From Tetraselmis striata (lineage: Eukaryota > Chlorophyta > Chlorodendrophyceae > Chlorodendrales > Chlorodendraceae), in NCBI GenBank assembly GCA_006384855.1, contig VCJN01002967.1:1-64000 (forward strand): a stretch of DNA of 64,000 nt, in the 5' to 3' direction. Below the pieces are notes generated by a model that was given only the letters and a program-made list of their open reading frames with translations, ran no database searches and was not told the DNA's origin. Positions 9,801-22,221 of this stretch are shown in pieces; the first letter of the stretch is position 1, and each line of letters starts with the position of its first letter. A program made the translations under genes and the position numbers.

Positions 9801-11863
9801 TGGGGGCGTGGCGCGACAGTTGCAGGTACATGTGGATTGACACACTTAGCGTGCCGCAGCCCAGCCCGGAGGACAGTCCGCAGCTGGCGGCCCGCAAGGA
9901 GGCACTGCTGCGCCGCCTGGTGCCCACCATGACGAGCGTTTACGCGACCGTGCGGCACGTGTTCATTGTGGAGACCGAGTGCGGCCTGGAGGCTGGCCCC
10001 AACTGCTACAGCGGACGCACCTGGACGCTCCAGGTGCGCTCTGTTGCCAAATCCCCCATCTTCCTGGCCAGCTAAACTTTTCAAGGCCTCATCAGTAGCA
10101 ATCAGCAGCCAGCCGACGCACTGGCGTGTTCGTTTATCGCATTCTCAATGACCAAAAGCAAACGTTTGTGACTATCCACATATATGAGGCGCTAGCCACA
10201 GATCATCCCACTGGCCAACTGGGTGTAATGCCGATAAACCACTCCCTAATGCACCGCGAGATTGTTGTCTCCATCAGTTCGTCATGTTGCTATTTACATT
10301 GACAGCTCTGGTGGTGTCAAAAACCTTGCAGGCCTTTGTCATGTAGTCCACTTGTAGGCCTCTCCCATTCAGATATATGGCTATCATACTTACAGGAACC
10401 TGGCACTACTGACTGCAAAGTCGATTATTTTCCTCATTTCAATCCGCATCCGCAGCAGCAAACTCGGAACAAGCCTAGGCATCGCATTCAGAGCCTATAG
10501 TAGTCCGGATTAACGTGGTCTTTCGGCCACGCCTGCAACTCTTCAGATAGGTGTCGGCCCCTTGTGCTCCCTAATCACGCGCTTGTTTCCTACTGCGCCC
10601 TTTTGTCCGCAGGAGTGCGCGATGAACAAGCGAACTGCAGTGGTGCATCTTGATGGAAATCTTTCCATCCTGGGCGCACCGTCCGAACGAACTGCCTACA
10701 CAGGGCTTGACGCAACCTTCAACACCAACACCCTGGACGACCTTGGCTCCTACCTCTGGGTGCTGTCCGGAGAGGAGCGTCATGCGGCGCGGTCAACAAC
10801 GCCAACGCAGCGTGCCGCCTTCCAGGGCTTTGCCAGCACGCGCAGCGCAGCCCGCAGCGCCGACAAGGCGGTGGCGCTCGGCCAGATTTTTTTCCGCATG
10901 CTCTTTGAGCACGCCGACGTGGCGACACGTTTCATGCACGAGGTGGCAGTGCTCCTCGCGGAGCAGGACGGGCCGCCGCTGCTGCTGATTGACAACACAG
11001 GCTGGGAGCCAGGCAGCATGAACGGCTCTGCCGACCCAGGGCGGGTGCTCATGGGCCGCCCCGGGACGCTGGAGTTCGGCAACCAAGCAGTCTGGAAGTT
11101 TCGCCGTGTGCCGCCAGCCAACAGCAACCTTGCAAGACGGCGGTTTACGGCTGACTCTTGCGCCTTGCAACAGACAACCCGTGCCTGGAATCATGCTCCC
11201 AGTGTGCCAATCCACCGCGACGCTTCTGCCAATGCTGAGGCTGACTTGAAACAGAAGGTGTGCTTTGCAAGTACGCCGGGCCAGATCAATGAAGCTGACG
11301 CATCAGCTCGCAGCGCTGATAGTTGTCCGGCGTCCTCGTTCACGTGTTTTCCAACGCCTGCAAGCGCTCCGTCTACTCCGGACAAGTTAATCTCGGCAGC
11401 CACAGGGCAAAGCCACCCCCGCTTGGGTTCAACACGCCACTCTGATCGCGACTCCATCAAGGCCTGCCGCCTCGACTCGGAGTTTCTTGCTTTTGACTCC
11501 ACCAGGTCTGCGCAGCCGGCTGCTCTCCAACCTGGCCGGTCCACGACCTCAAGTTCCCTACTGTCTGCTGCTGGCCACAGGCCAGATGCTACGAATCATG
11601 ATGCTACCCGATACCTGAACAATAGTGCAACCACCTGCTCATCAACTACTGTCCTGAGTCGGGGCAGTGAGGAAGAGGAGTGGTGGCTGTGCAAGCTGTC
11701 CATGCGGCGCACCGTCATTGCGGTGGCCATCAAGCCCGGCTGCATGGACTACAGCGGGCGGCACCTCTCTGGCCATCTGCACCAGATGCGAACCTGCACA
11801 GAGGCGGAGAAAGCCCGCCTGGAGAGCAGCGAGCTGGAGAAGCTGACGGTGACGTGGTGGTGA
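6872..11863 (+). CDS. Gene A: multi-pass membrane protein with C-terminal HET-like domain
   Basis: Six exons: 6872-7244, 7520-7647, 8028-8816, 8975-9325, 9533-10033 and 10613-11863. All join in phase with GT-AG ends to give about 1130 residues. Residues ~1-95 are Gly/Arg-rich and unmatched. About eight hydrophobic segments follow between ~100 and 545, for example WNIFFICGGAAAW, WTWIGILYCLYVAGLTL, MAAIAFSFGGLWIFV and KFLLAVGFIISGLFLW. Exons 5-6 hold the three blocks of the HET domain: AAISCRWD (~600), YMWIDTLSVPQ followed by MTSVYATVRHVFIVE (~650-690), and GRTWTLQECA (~708) across the last splice junction. HET domains are known from fungal heterokaryon incompatibility, where they trigger cell death; a role here is inference. 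The paralogue gene B has all five introns at the same positions, which supports this model. The start ATG is the weakest part. Confidence 0.8.
7959..7981 (+). repeat. Run of 23 C in intron 2 of gene A
   Basis: Uninterrupted C run on the sense strand, ending 46 bases before exon 3. Confidence 0.95.
8824..8846 (+). repeat. Run of 23 C just after the 5' splice site of gene A intron 3
   Basis: The intron begins gtgtgtg at 8817 and the C run starts at its eighth base. It is on the sense strand. Confidence 0.95.
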
Positions 11864-13288
11864 TATATTAGCTGCCTCTTGTTGCCCTCCTTCAAGACAA
11901 GTAGCTTATGTACCAAGCGCATTATCCATTTACGCCAGCGGCCTTTGGGAAGCCCTATGCACTTTAGAACCGATTTTGGTTCACCTGTAACAACATTGGT
12001 CAACCCCACAACAATGCATACCATTCAATACATTGCAGCGCAGCGACAATTCCATACTGCATGCCATAAAACCTGCGCAAGGTGCGCACGCCATCCTCCC
12101 AGAGTCTAGCGAGATACCATTGGGCGTCACTTGGTCGCCAGAGTGGTATTCGCTTGCCGACTGGACACGTTGCTGACCTACCTGCAGCATGCCGTACCAG
12201 TACCATGCAGCCTACTCTCTGGTGCGTGCCTAGACCTTCCCCAGAGTGTTGTTCTGGGCTAGATCAATGTATAGCAGGCGGTTTTTAGCAGATATCTTCT
12301 ACGCAAAAAAAACGGAGGTTGCTACAGTTTACTGCTGGTTGCTTGACTGATTTCTATTGTGTGTGAATCAGCATGTTTGGTAGTGGCATGTGGGCCAGGG
12401 CCACACTGGCTTTCTGCAGATGAAGGATGAGGCAACAGAAGCTGAAGTCCGAGAAATATGAAAAAGTAGTTACCACGATTAGTTACAATGATTAGTAATT
12501 TGTAGTGAGGAGACCCAACTGCCAGCAGACCTGGGGCTGCGCGCGGGCCTGGCTAGAAACGCGGTGCGTTTGTTAGAAACTAGGGAGGCAGCCGGGGCTG
12601 TTCCTCACAACAGCCAGTATTTCAGCAGCTCCCGCCCACCCGCTCAGGGGAGTGCAGCGGCGTCTTCACAGACACCGATGTTACTCATTGGCAGGACTTT
12701 GTCTACACGTACTAATCCATGTTCCTGAGTATGTTGCTGTTGTTAACGCACCTGCGCCTTACCCCCGCAGACGCAGAAGGTGGCACCGGCTATATGCTCA
12801 ATAATAATTGGCATGCGGGATAGAACGGCCCCCTGTAAGCGCAGACGGCATTGTGGGAGCTACAACAAGATTTCAAAACATTGAACGGCAGCAGGAGACT
12901 GACAAATATGTGCTGTAACCGAGGTATGGTTGCATACCGGAAACATTTGCATTGGCATCAGCGGTATCAGCGCCATATGTCCAGTGACCTTTCGACCACC
13001 GATTTGTAAAACTTTGCCGTTGTTGGTACTTCCAAGATGGGTGGTATATGGAATTCAGGAGGCATGTTGTGGAGCTTGTCTAGCGCACAGCCGCATGACT
13101 GTGACACTACGGTGCTGTGTCATGGCTCAACTACGGCGCATGAGATTATGCATGCGACAATACAAGCTGTACATTCATGTAGACGGAGGTCCCAGTTGCC
13201 AGACAGGGAGAAAGGGGTTGAAAACCGCATTTTGGCAATACGGTCGGAGTGCCGGTGTAGCTGGAATAACGATGGGAGGGAGATGGAG

Positions 13289-13326
<38 letters not shown>

Positions 13327-15718
13327 ATTCTGGGCTTAGGCTGAAATTTGCATTCGGAGGAAACGGAAAGCCATCGCTCCAATCTGCCCACCCTTATACA
13401 GTCTTTGGTCCCATATGAAGTCCGCATAGTTTAGTCTCTCGTACATCCTTCCCTGATGCTGGCAAGCGCAAGGCAGCTCGAACATTCCATACTTTGTGAA
13501 TGTGCGTCTTACTTGGCCCCATACTACCATCTACTGCGCTGCGCTGCTACTACTTGTAGTATTTGGACGCATTATGTGCGGACCGCGAAAAATCTATCCG
13601 TTTCTACATCAAGCGGATAGAACTTTATATTGCAAACATATGCCGAGTGATAAAAATATATCAAAATATTTGCTCGTATGGGGCGGTATACTAATGTGGG
13701 AAGATGACGATTCGCAAATACGACCCCGCTATACTACTACCTGGTACGCAGCAGCAGCAGCAGCAGAGCAGCGCAGCCCAGCCGCCGCCACGGTCCGCAG
13801 CGCGCTGATGGTCTCAGCTAGCCGGCAGCGCGCCAAGTCGACCAGCCAACAGCGCGCCGAGCCAGATTTCCTGCTGTGGAAGCTGCTACCGCCCCACATG
13901 GTTTAGCGTTCGCCGAATGATTGATACGCGTCCAGCGCAAGTGTACTGGGCGACTGCTCGCGTTATTGTCGTCGTCGTCTTTAAAAACGATGGAGCGCAG
14001 AGCGCATGTCCCCTGACACCGGGTCGCAATGTTCAACATACAAAGCATCATTGTGTACTCATCAATTTACCCGAAGGATAATATCTTTAGCAATCCAGTG
14101 CTGTGCGGGGATACTGTTGATTCGCTGTCATAAGATACTATAAGAAGGTAATGAATACTTTTGTTGCGACCACATGACGACTTGACGCACTTTGACGAAT
14201 TGACGAAACCAGTTGCGGCCGCGCATGTCGTAAGACTGCACGCGCCCTAAATTTTAGACGACCACCAGCAGCGAAAGAGCATTTCTCTTAATTCTGTTGC
14301 TGTCCGGCTTGTTGCTGCCGGATTCAAGCGAGCAGGTTAGCCTTCCCGCTCCCACTCTCATGTGAATTGTAGCGGAAAAGAAATTATCATCGAAGTTGGA
14401 GAACGTAAAGTATGTGATAGTGGGCAGGGGCTCGGCGACGCGGTGCATTTGCAGTCAGATGGAAGGGAGGACGATTCCAGCCTGAAAACCCATGAAGCGG
14501 TTTTCAAGTCGATAATGTCGCGCCCCGTAAGCACCGCCGCTTCAGCATCGGTTCGTCCAGTAGTCTGAGTGGTAACAAGAATGCTCTCAAAAAGTGCTTG
14601 TGCATGAGCACAGTAGTACGATGCTAAGTGTAGGTGGCCACTACTGATAGAGGCGCTCTGATAAAAACGTTTGGAGTTTATCGGTAGTTGTTGGTAGTGT
14701 TACTGACTGTTTTAACGCGTTTAATGCGCCGCAGCGATGTCGGCGGACTCGTTTACTTACTACACGTGGCACGCATGACGCGGTTGCTGTCGAGACTTCC
14801 GATACTGGGAAGGTGGCGCGACGACGCGGCAATATCAATACCAGACGAGACAGCGGCTAGACTCGTAACAATCTTTCCAGCCTGCGCTACTCGCAGTCGG
14901 AGATACAAATACAGAAGTCTCATTCTGAGATAGCCTTGATGTGGCTGAGGCACTACTCTACGGATAGAAGACCGCTTTTCAGGTATGCGCTACTGCTGCA
15001 ACTAGGAAACCCGCGTCGATTGTATCTCGCCCTCCTCGTCGCGTGTGTATACGGCATCCGTCTCGTGACCTCGCAGCCTTCTGAGATACCAGTTGTCACG
15101 ATTGAATATGAGCGAAACGATCACATATGCACACTATCCCACGATGTACGAATCGTTGCTGGTGGGTGGTTACCCTCTGAGTATCATACTTCAATTTTGC
15201 ATCTCACCAATACTCCGACGGCTGTGAGATCGACAAACCTCCCCCCGTACGTACGTGCGCCTACCAGTGGTACTGCTACGGTTCACAAGTTACCGCCTGC
15301 CTGTGCGTGTGTAACGTCTCAGGTCGCTTCTCGAAATCGGTCCCCTGACGCCGACCTTCAGATCGTCGTGGACTTGACTTCCCCACTCCGTGCATATGCA
15401 CGTACTGCCAGCACTCTGGCCACTAGTAATGGTAGTCGCCTCCTCCTTATACCTGTATATATATACGCTCGCCGATGCCGTGCCGGCTAGGTACCTATTC
15501 TGGTTGTCTGGGACCGGCATGGTAGTGATCGACGACACTGAATGAGCCGCTTGCAGGTTTGCCCACTTTGTCAAACTGTTGAACAGATCGATGTATACCG
15601 TCATGGGGACGACGACGCGGCCCTTGCAAGCTGAGATTGCACCTCGCGTGGCAGCTCATATTCGTAATACGCATTAACTTTGACAAGTCAGCTCTGCGAT
15701 ACACGTGCAACTGTCGAG
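11864..15718. other. Intergenic region between genes A and C
   Basis: About 3.85 kb with only short, low-quality reading frames. It contains the 34-base G run at 13290-13323, a short (gca)n stretch near 13748 and AT-rich words near 14060-14150. No RNA gene, transposon end or conserved frame was recognised. The longest frame (14936-15490) has no family features. Confidence 0.5.
13290..13323 (+). repeat. Run of 34 G
   Basis: Uninterrupted intergenic G run (C run on the minus strand), not inside any gene model. Confidence 0.95.
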
Positions 15719-18596
15719 ATGGCGAGCGCATCAGAGCGCAAAGTCGGGGTGGTCTTTCTGCTGTGCACCTTGCTCATGACCAGCCCGCTTCATAGTTCGG
15801 GCTTCATTGGCGTTTTGATCGCCATCGGTGCGGAGAAACTGGGCGAGGTCATCGTCATCGCGGTGGTTGCGGAGGAAGCTGCGGCTGCCACGGCGGCTAC
15901 CGCGGCCGCGGCGGCACTAGCCGCAGAAGAAGCGGCGGCACGAGCCGCGGCCGCGGCAGATGCGGCTCTGCAAGAGCAGCTGGAGGAGCTATCGGAAAGC
16001 ACAGTTACATGTGTCAAGGCAGAAGTCGACGCCACGCTGCACAGCGTGGTGGCAGACGTCGCCGCCACTGACGCTGTTGCCCGCTTCATGTTCAGTGCCC
16101 GTGAGCTTTGCCCACCTGGAGGCGGCCGGCGACTCCTTCAACCAGGCTGCTTTACCGACAGGGAGTGGCAAAACATCCTACGAAGCATCGCCAACTTGCG
16201 TAATTTTCAAAACAACGCACCGGCGCTGGACGACGTTAGTGAAGTCGCGAGAACTTACTGGCCGAACTCGGTGCGAGCTGTTTCGACGATCTTGGTACAT
16301 TCATCTCGAATCGGTCGTTCAAACATCAAGCTAGCTTGTCAGTTTGTTTCAAGTGTGACAACGAATTGATCACATATGTATACCACTGGAGCTTATCTGG
16401 ACGTTCGATAAATGCCCGATGGCACCCCCCCTGTATATATAGTACCACGCTGCAGTGCTAATTAAGTTCAACATCTATGGCTTGAGCGTGTATGCGTCCA
16501 GCTGCATACACCCCATCCAATTGTGTTGTGCCGTCTCTTTGCCTACACACAATTATCAATGGTTATCAATTATCAATACAGTTCGCTGTTGCGGGGTTCT
16601 TTTCTCCTCCTTCTCATAGTGCACTTATTGTGCATGTGAATTGCCCCCAGGGCTTTGATTAATCACCGCTGTGCATATTCCCCGTGCAGAACTGGATTGC
16701 TATCGGGGTACAACGACAGCTGGACCTTTCCTTGTTGCGTCTTCGGCAGGTTGCGACATACACCTTCAGCGCCGCCGCGGCCGCAGCAAGGGCCGCCGCA
16801 GCAGAAGCAACCGCCGTGTCTGCAAATCTTCCCCCTGAACTGTCCAACATTATAACTGAGTACTTTTGGGGTTCGCAAATCGTTGAGAGGCTGAGAATCC
16901 TGGAGCAGAACGCTGCCGGCACTGTTCCACGTGCTGTTCAAGAAGAGATGGACCGGCTGGTCAGATGCCGCTCATGGGGCTAACAGCCTACCCAATGCAT
17001 CTCACACCTTGCAGATAGATATAATGTTGTTGGTGATATGCTGTCTTTAATATACTGTTATGAATACAACATAATACATTCATAACATGTATATAATTAT
17101 GGATGGAAGCACTAAAGTGGTTTTTGTTTTGACTCTTGCTGTGCATGCTGTGTGCATTGTATGTTGCGCTGGAAGAATGACCAACGGCGTGAATACCGGC
17201 GTGGTGGCCGTGACTTGCTGCAAATGAGAGAAATTTGGCCCGAGACCGCAAGCTCTCCTCCCTCGGTGGAGCCTGCAAGCGAGGTTGGAGACTACGTCAT
17301 GGATGTTGCTGAGACCACAGCCAAGCTGTTGGGCTGGGCAGCCCAAGCCGCGATGGCGTTGGAGCGTGCTGAGATGGACGCGATGCCCTCCACTGCAGTG
17401 TTGGTGGAGGAGGTGACTGGAGACGGTTCCCCAATCACCACTTTTGTCACAGCGGTGCGTCGCCTCTTCCCTGTTGACAGACTGGACGAGGATGGGTACG
17501 CAACATACCGCTCCAAAACAAATCATGCCAAGGCCCTCATGATGCAGCACTCTGCAGATCTGTTGAGTGGCATCAAAGCCACTGCCGGACCTAATGCCGT
17601 GCTAGAGGTCCGCGCCAAGTCGCACTATCTGGCAGTAATGGTTCAGGCCGCAGGTGAGCCCCCCCCCCCCCGCGCCCAACCCGTCCAGCAGCGTTGCCAT
17701 GTACAAATGCTAATTGATTGGGCAGCAATGAAAGAGCTGGCGTAATGCTCTCTGACACGCCCGCAGCTGACGAGACCATCAAATTCTGCGAGGAGAGAGG
17801 GGCCAGCCTGGCTCAGGAGCTTGCGGAGGACTTGCTTCCCTTCCTGCGCACAGACTGCACCGCCTACTTTTACGAAGCCATACAACGCCAAGTACGCTGA
17901 CACACCCAGATGGATCCAGGCCACGGCAGCATTGCCCGGCCCGATACTATCACTCTATGGCAGTGGCACAAGCCTAAAAGACCTGACACGTCTCAACTAT
18001 TCTCTGTATAGTTGTCTTTCACTACCAATGGTTGAAGAATACGGCAGCTACCCTGTGCCACTTGTGCTAGCTCACTGACAATCATAAGAAATTCCGAGCT
18101 GGAGGTAATTCGAGTTGCCGAGGTTTTTGCATATTACCCCTAGAGTTTTACGTTAATTCGATATAAAGTATTGAAGGTTTAGAGGGCCCAAGTTGTAAAT
18201 TCAAGTATGCTTTTTTGATGGAATTTTGAGAGCATCTACTAAAGATCTACATTGTTTTGCTGTGCCATGTCACTTTCAATGCATTTCATGATCAAGCTGC
18301 CAAAATAAATGCTGCAGGACCGTCTGCATTAATTTCCCATGTTCGTGCTTAAGAAAGATGGTTGCACATGGACCCCCGCCCCCCTCTCGTTCCAACAGGT
18401 GGAGGCTGCCAATGCCAATAGGCAGCACCAAAACGACATGGCGGATCAGATCCTGGCAAAGCACGCAAGCTACTACATCAGCTCCACCGAGTGGCAGGAC
18501 GCAAACGACCGCCTCGAGGAGCGCCTCAGACGCATTCTGGGTGAGATGTGCGAGGACATTGAGGCCACGTGGACTTACCGCTTTGCAGCCTGCTGA
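15719..18596 (+). CDS. Gene C: secreted or membrane-anchored Ala-rich protein, unrecognised
   Basis: Likely five exons: 15719 to 16270 or 16294, 16690-16959, 17176-17653, 17767-17891 and 18399-18596, giving about 540-548 residues. The last three junctions are clear and in phase; the first two are best guesses. The N-terminus, MASASERKVGVVFLLCTLLM, is a signal peptide or signal anchor, followed by a hydrophobic stretch to about residue 50. An Ala/Glu-rich helix (~50-90) and acidic helices come next. Exon 2 repeats an Ala-rich helix. Exons 3-5 are helical and charged, with a heptad-like end (DANDRLEERLRRILGEM). No family was recognised. It sits between the inverted paralogues A and B; a functional link is possible but unproven. 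Intron 3 starts gtgag followed directly by 13 C. Confidence 0.6.
17659..17671 (+). repeat. Run of 13 C just after a 5' splice site in gene C
   Basis: The intron begins at 17654 with gtgag and the C run starts at its sixth base, on the sense strand. Confidence 0.95.
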
Positions 18597-18832
18597 CTGC
18601 GGGAGGCACCCAGCCCCATGCTTGTACGGCGACAACACTTCCTCTTCGCCAATTGGACAATGCCTGGTATCCAGAGCTCATCTCTGTTTCTGTTTTTCGA
18701 GTCTAGCCGCGAAGACCAAAAAGCATTGCTCACTACCTGTTGTGCCCATCGGACGAAACAGCTCGCCTGTCAGTCAGTGGCGTCATCGACGTGCAATGGA
18801 CCAGCAATAGTTACAATATAGTGTGTATTAGA

Positions 18833-19801
18833 TACTAAGCGGCGCTTCGCGCCGGGGATTTGTGGAGGTGCCCCTACCTCTTGGGTTGAGCCTGGTGCGG
18901 GATGCGGGCCGCTTTTAGCCGGCTTGTACAGTAGTGTTGATCTTGTAATACTGTTGTTTCCGGGTAATAAATGCTTTTAGCGTTAGATTTGTCAGTCATT
19001 TATTTTTCAAAAGAGACGTATTATTTTGTAAAACAGATTAAATCTGCAAGCCGCGTAAAAGCGGGCCGCTGACTACTGGTGTGCATTACAAAAAGGCCGG
19101 TACCCAACCCACCGCTAAAGAAAAAAAAAAAAACAGCACTGCAAGATCAGCAATACAGTACAAGCCGCCTACAGGCGGCCCGCATCCCGCACGAGGCCGA
19201 GCAGGTCGGGCCGGTCGTCAGGTCTACGGGGCGGGCACGCCGCGAATCGCCACGCCCGCCGCCTGTACCGGCACCGGACGCCGGACGCCGTCGCTCGACC
19301 GTCGCCCGTCCGTCGACGGACGCCGGGCCCCGGGTCGGCGGACTGCCCCCGCACCGCGGCGACCCCTTTTTACAGCACCATACTTGGACTACCGTATATG
19401 GGTAAGGAATATATTTACATGAGCTAGCAGCATATAGGTAAGGAATAGTCGCTGAATAGTCTCGCTTGCTGATTCAGCAATAAAAACGCGCTGCGGTACC
19501 GCGTTATTTTTGGCGTTTTAGACGAATACATGACGTGCCTGGGCTAGAATACACGCGCATCCATTCAGAATCTTACCGTCGTCGGAGGTGTGCCTAGAAA
19601 TCAAACGAGCACAGATCGAACGTATGACGGTTCATAGGCGAAGACGCAGCACAGGAGGACGGACGGAGGACGGAGGACGGAGGACGGACGCCTAAATATC
19701 CGTGATAAAACCGTATTGCGACCGGTATCGATTCTCGCGTATTCCGAGCGATTTCGGACGCGGCTCTCCTTTTCCTCCGCTCAACCCAAGAGGTAGGGGA
19801 A
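18833..19801. repeat. Dispersed ~1 kb repeat, copy 2
   Basis: Same orientation and block order as 5001-6229, but shorter by ~260 bases. Start (tactaagcggcgcttcgcgc) and end (aagaggtaggggaa) words are conserved, the GC-rich core is over 95% alike by eye, and the A-run is interrupted by a G. It lies 236 bases after gene C ends. Confidence 0.75.
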
Positions 19802-21240
19802 CCCATGAGTTGTGGCATACAAAGTGTCAGCCTGGTGCACTGACAACAGTTGCGGACACCTGATAGGCCAATAATCCGTGTTTAGGCAGTGTTTTTGGAC
19901 TTTATGTCCATCTTGTGAGGCCTTGCCTTTTGCAATGTAAATATCGCGCAGCCACAGAAATCGTGCATCATGATAGTCACGTCCAGCATGCCAATTTATT
20001 GCCTAACTAATATGTAGTTCTTGGATATGGGACAGAGTTTCGGTTTTGACGCTTTGTCTATGTATCTAATGATGAGACATATTGCGCTTGTACATATAGA
20101 ACGTATGAGGCCCTTACATGGCAGGATTTCGCGATTCACCGCGAGCGATGCGGTATCGACTTGTTTTCACTGGGGGGCGCGGCAGATTGTTATCGATGAA
20201 CACCAAGCAGGCGACAAATGGTATGATTGAGCGCCGGCATAGTGTGTATCCCCACGCCCCACATTGAGGACAAGCTGATATCCGTAGCCGCAGGTGAGAT
20301 CCCCTGCGATGGGGCAGCGCTGCACTACTTTTTTTGGAGAATACGCCGGCAGCCCGCGCACCAGGAGTAGAGCGCGGGAGCTGACGATAAACACTGTATA
20401 TCGTGTAAGACTGTTCAGTTCGCACCCACTTGGGGCCCACTACTTGTAGCCTGGTTCTAGCATGCACGGTCTGGCGGCGACACTATTATGTCCCACTACG
20501 CGGAGCACTGCCTCAACGACTATGGGAATGGGCCGTGGATTTGTGTCTCTGCCCGTAGGAACATCCCAGAAATAATAGTAGCAGTGTAGTTGTAGCTCCC
20601 CACAATCCTTGAGCAGCAACCCTTGCTGGTAAAGAATTCCGCCCAATAGGACAGGAATAGGAGCCCGCACTTTCAACTAGCAACCAACAAAATCATCTCT
20701 CAACATCACATACTTTTCGCGTCCATCTCCCTTCACCACATGCCTTTCCCAGGCGCTAGAGCTGCCAACCACGATAAACAGTAAGGTCACTAGCTACAAA
20801 CACCATGTTGTATCATTCGCGTGCAGCATTGAAACATACCTAGAGCTCAACCAATTCAACGATCCATCTGCTGCGTCCTGCATGCGACCATGCTTCTTGG
20901 ACTTTGGAGCATGCCCTCATCTGCATCTCCTCAGCATGCACCAGGATGCACAAGCAAGGGGCCCTCGATATTGTCTGCGCGTCAGCCATACACGAGCTAA
21001 GTGCGCACAAAGGAATGCATGTCCCGTGATGCAAAGATTGGAGCTTCTTGTGGCATAGTTCGCGTTCCACAAGGAGAAACAGCATAGCGACATCGCCATG
21101 GAGGGCATTCAGGACACTACATGTAACTCAGCTCTGCAGCAGTCATTGCACACCGCCCGTCAAGGTAATAGAAGTAGGCACGGCGCGGCAGTCCGTGTCT
21201 GCGCTATTTACACTGCTAGCTGAGGGGCGATGGATCTGGG

Positions 21241-21421
21241 CATGCCTTGCCCATGCCCATGCCCGAGCCGAGGCTCTTACCTATGCCTATGCAGCCCATG
21301 CCCATGCCCATGCATGCCCACGCCCACGCCCACGCCCACGCCAATGCCAATGTCCAGCATGCCCATGCCTATGCCACTGCACAGGCCACTGCCCATGCCC
21401 ATGCCCATGCCCCCCCCCCCC
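21241..21421 (+). repeat. Hexanucleotide array (cccatg)n, degenerate, with terminal C run
   Basis: Roughly 180 bases of cccatg/cccacg units with substitutions, ending in a run of 12 C near 21410-21421. It reads MPMPMP or AHAHAH in different frames, so its open frames say nothing about coding. Confidence 0.85.
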
Positions 21422-21533
21422 CTCTCCCCAGATTGATTCTATAAGTGACACATCAGCAAACGTACCGCCGCGTACCATAACTTTCCGTCACGTACATAAC
21501 GTATCTCACGTGCCATAACGTACCGTCCCTTTG

Positions 21534-21681
21534 TGCCCATGCCATTGACGTTGTCCATACCCATGCCCGTGCTCATGCCCATACCCATGCCCATGCCCAT
21601 GCTCATGCCCGTGCCCTGGCCCGTGGCCATGCTCATGCCCTTGCCCGTGGCCATGCCCATGCCCATGCCCATGCCCATGCA
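21534..21681 (+). repeat. Second hexanucleotide array (cccatg)n
   Basis: About 150 bases of the same degenerate unit as at 21241-21421, in the same orientation, separated from it by ~110 bases of unrelated sequence. Confidence 0.85.
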
Positions 21682-22221
21682 ACAGGAGTATTTGTTGATG
21701 GGAAAAGACTTGGCGTGTGCGCTGCGAGTGAGGGGAAAGACTTGCATCCAGGCTACTCGATGAATACGTTCTTGTTCATAAAAACTGCCTTGCGCACTTT
21801 ACAAAGAAATCCGTGCTATGACTATCATAATACAATCGTATATGCTATACAGCTAGTTAGTAAATACTTATTAGTCTACCGAGTGATAGCGCTTATCCGA
21901 GCGCAGGCTGTGGCGAACTGCGTGATCACAGCCCAATAATTTCCTTCTGGTGCCTGAGCGGCACGCGAGTACGTTCGCATTCTCCCAAAACGGCGCTTAT
22001 TCTGGCGACAGGGCGACTGGCATGCCATCCGCAGGTTTGGTTGTACGGAAACTACGACAGCTACTGTATGCTACCCCTAGCTACCTGGCGCGGTGCCGAG
22101 CCCCTTGCGCGGTTCAGCACGATCCGTTCTGTTAGCGGCCGCTTGTGCCCAAGTTGTAGCGCGTTGACGGTCGCATGCGGCAGTTCTCCCGAGTTGAGGG
22201 CCAGGATACACAGCCGCCACA

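Larger units (their letters stand above)
19802..22221. other. Intergenic region downstream of gene B
   Basis: About 2.4 kb between the second dispersed repeat and the 3' end of gene B (minus strand). Apart from two hexanucleotide arrays it holds only short frames without family features. No RNA gene or transposon end was recognised. Confidence 0.5.

Noticed and set aside
12930-13418. Open frames across the 34-base G run
   Set aside because: Frames exist only because poly-G has no stops; nothing recognisable on either side.
14936-15490. 184-codon open frame
   Set aside because: No ATG context, family motif, paralogue or splice partner; base composition like the surrounding intergenic DNA.
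21230-21763. MPMPMP and AHAHAH repeat proteins
   Set aside because: Products of a hexanucleotide microsatellite, open in several frames.
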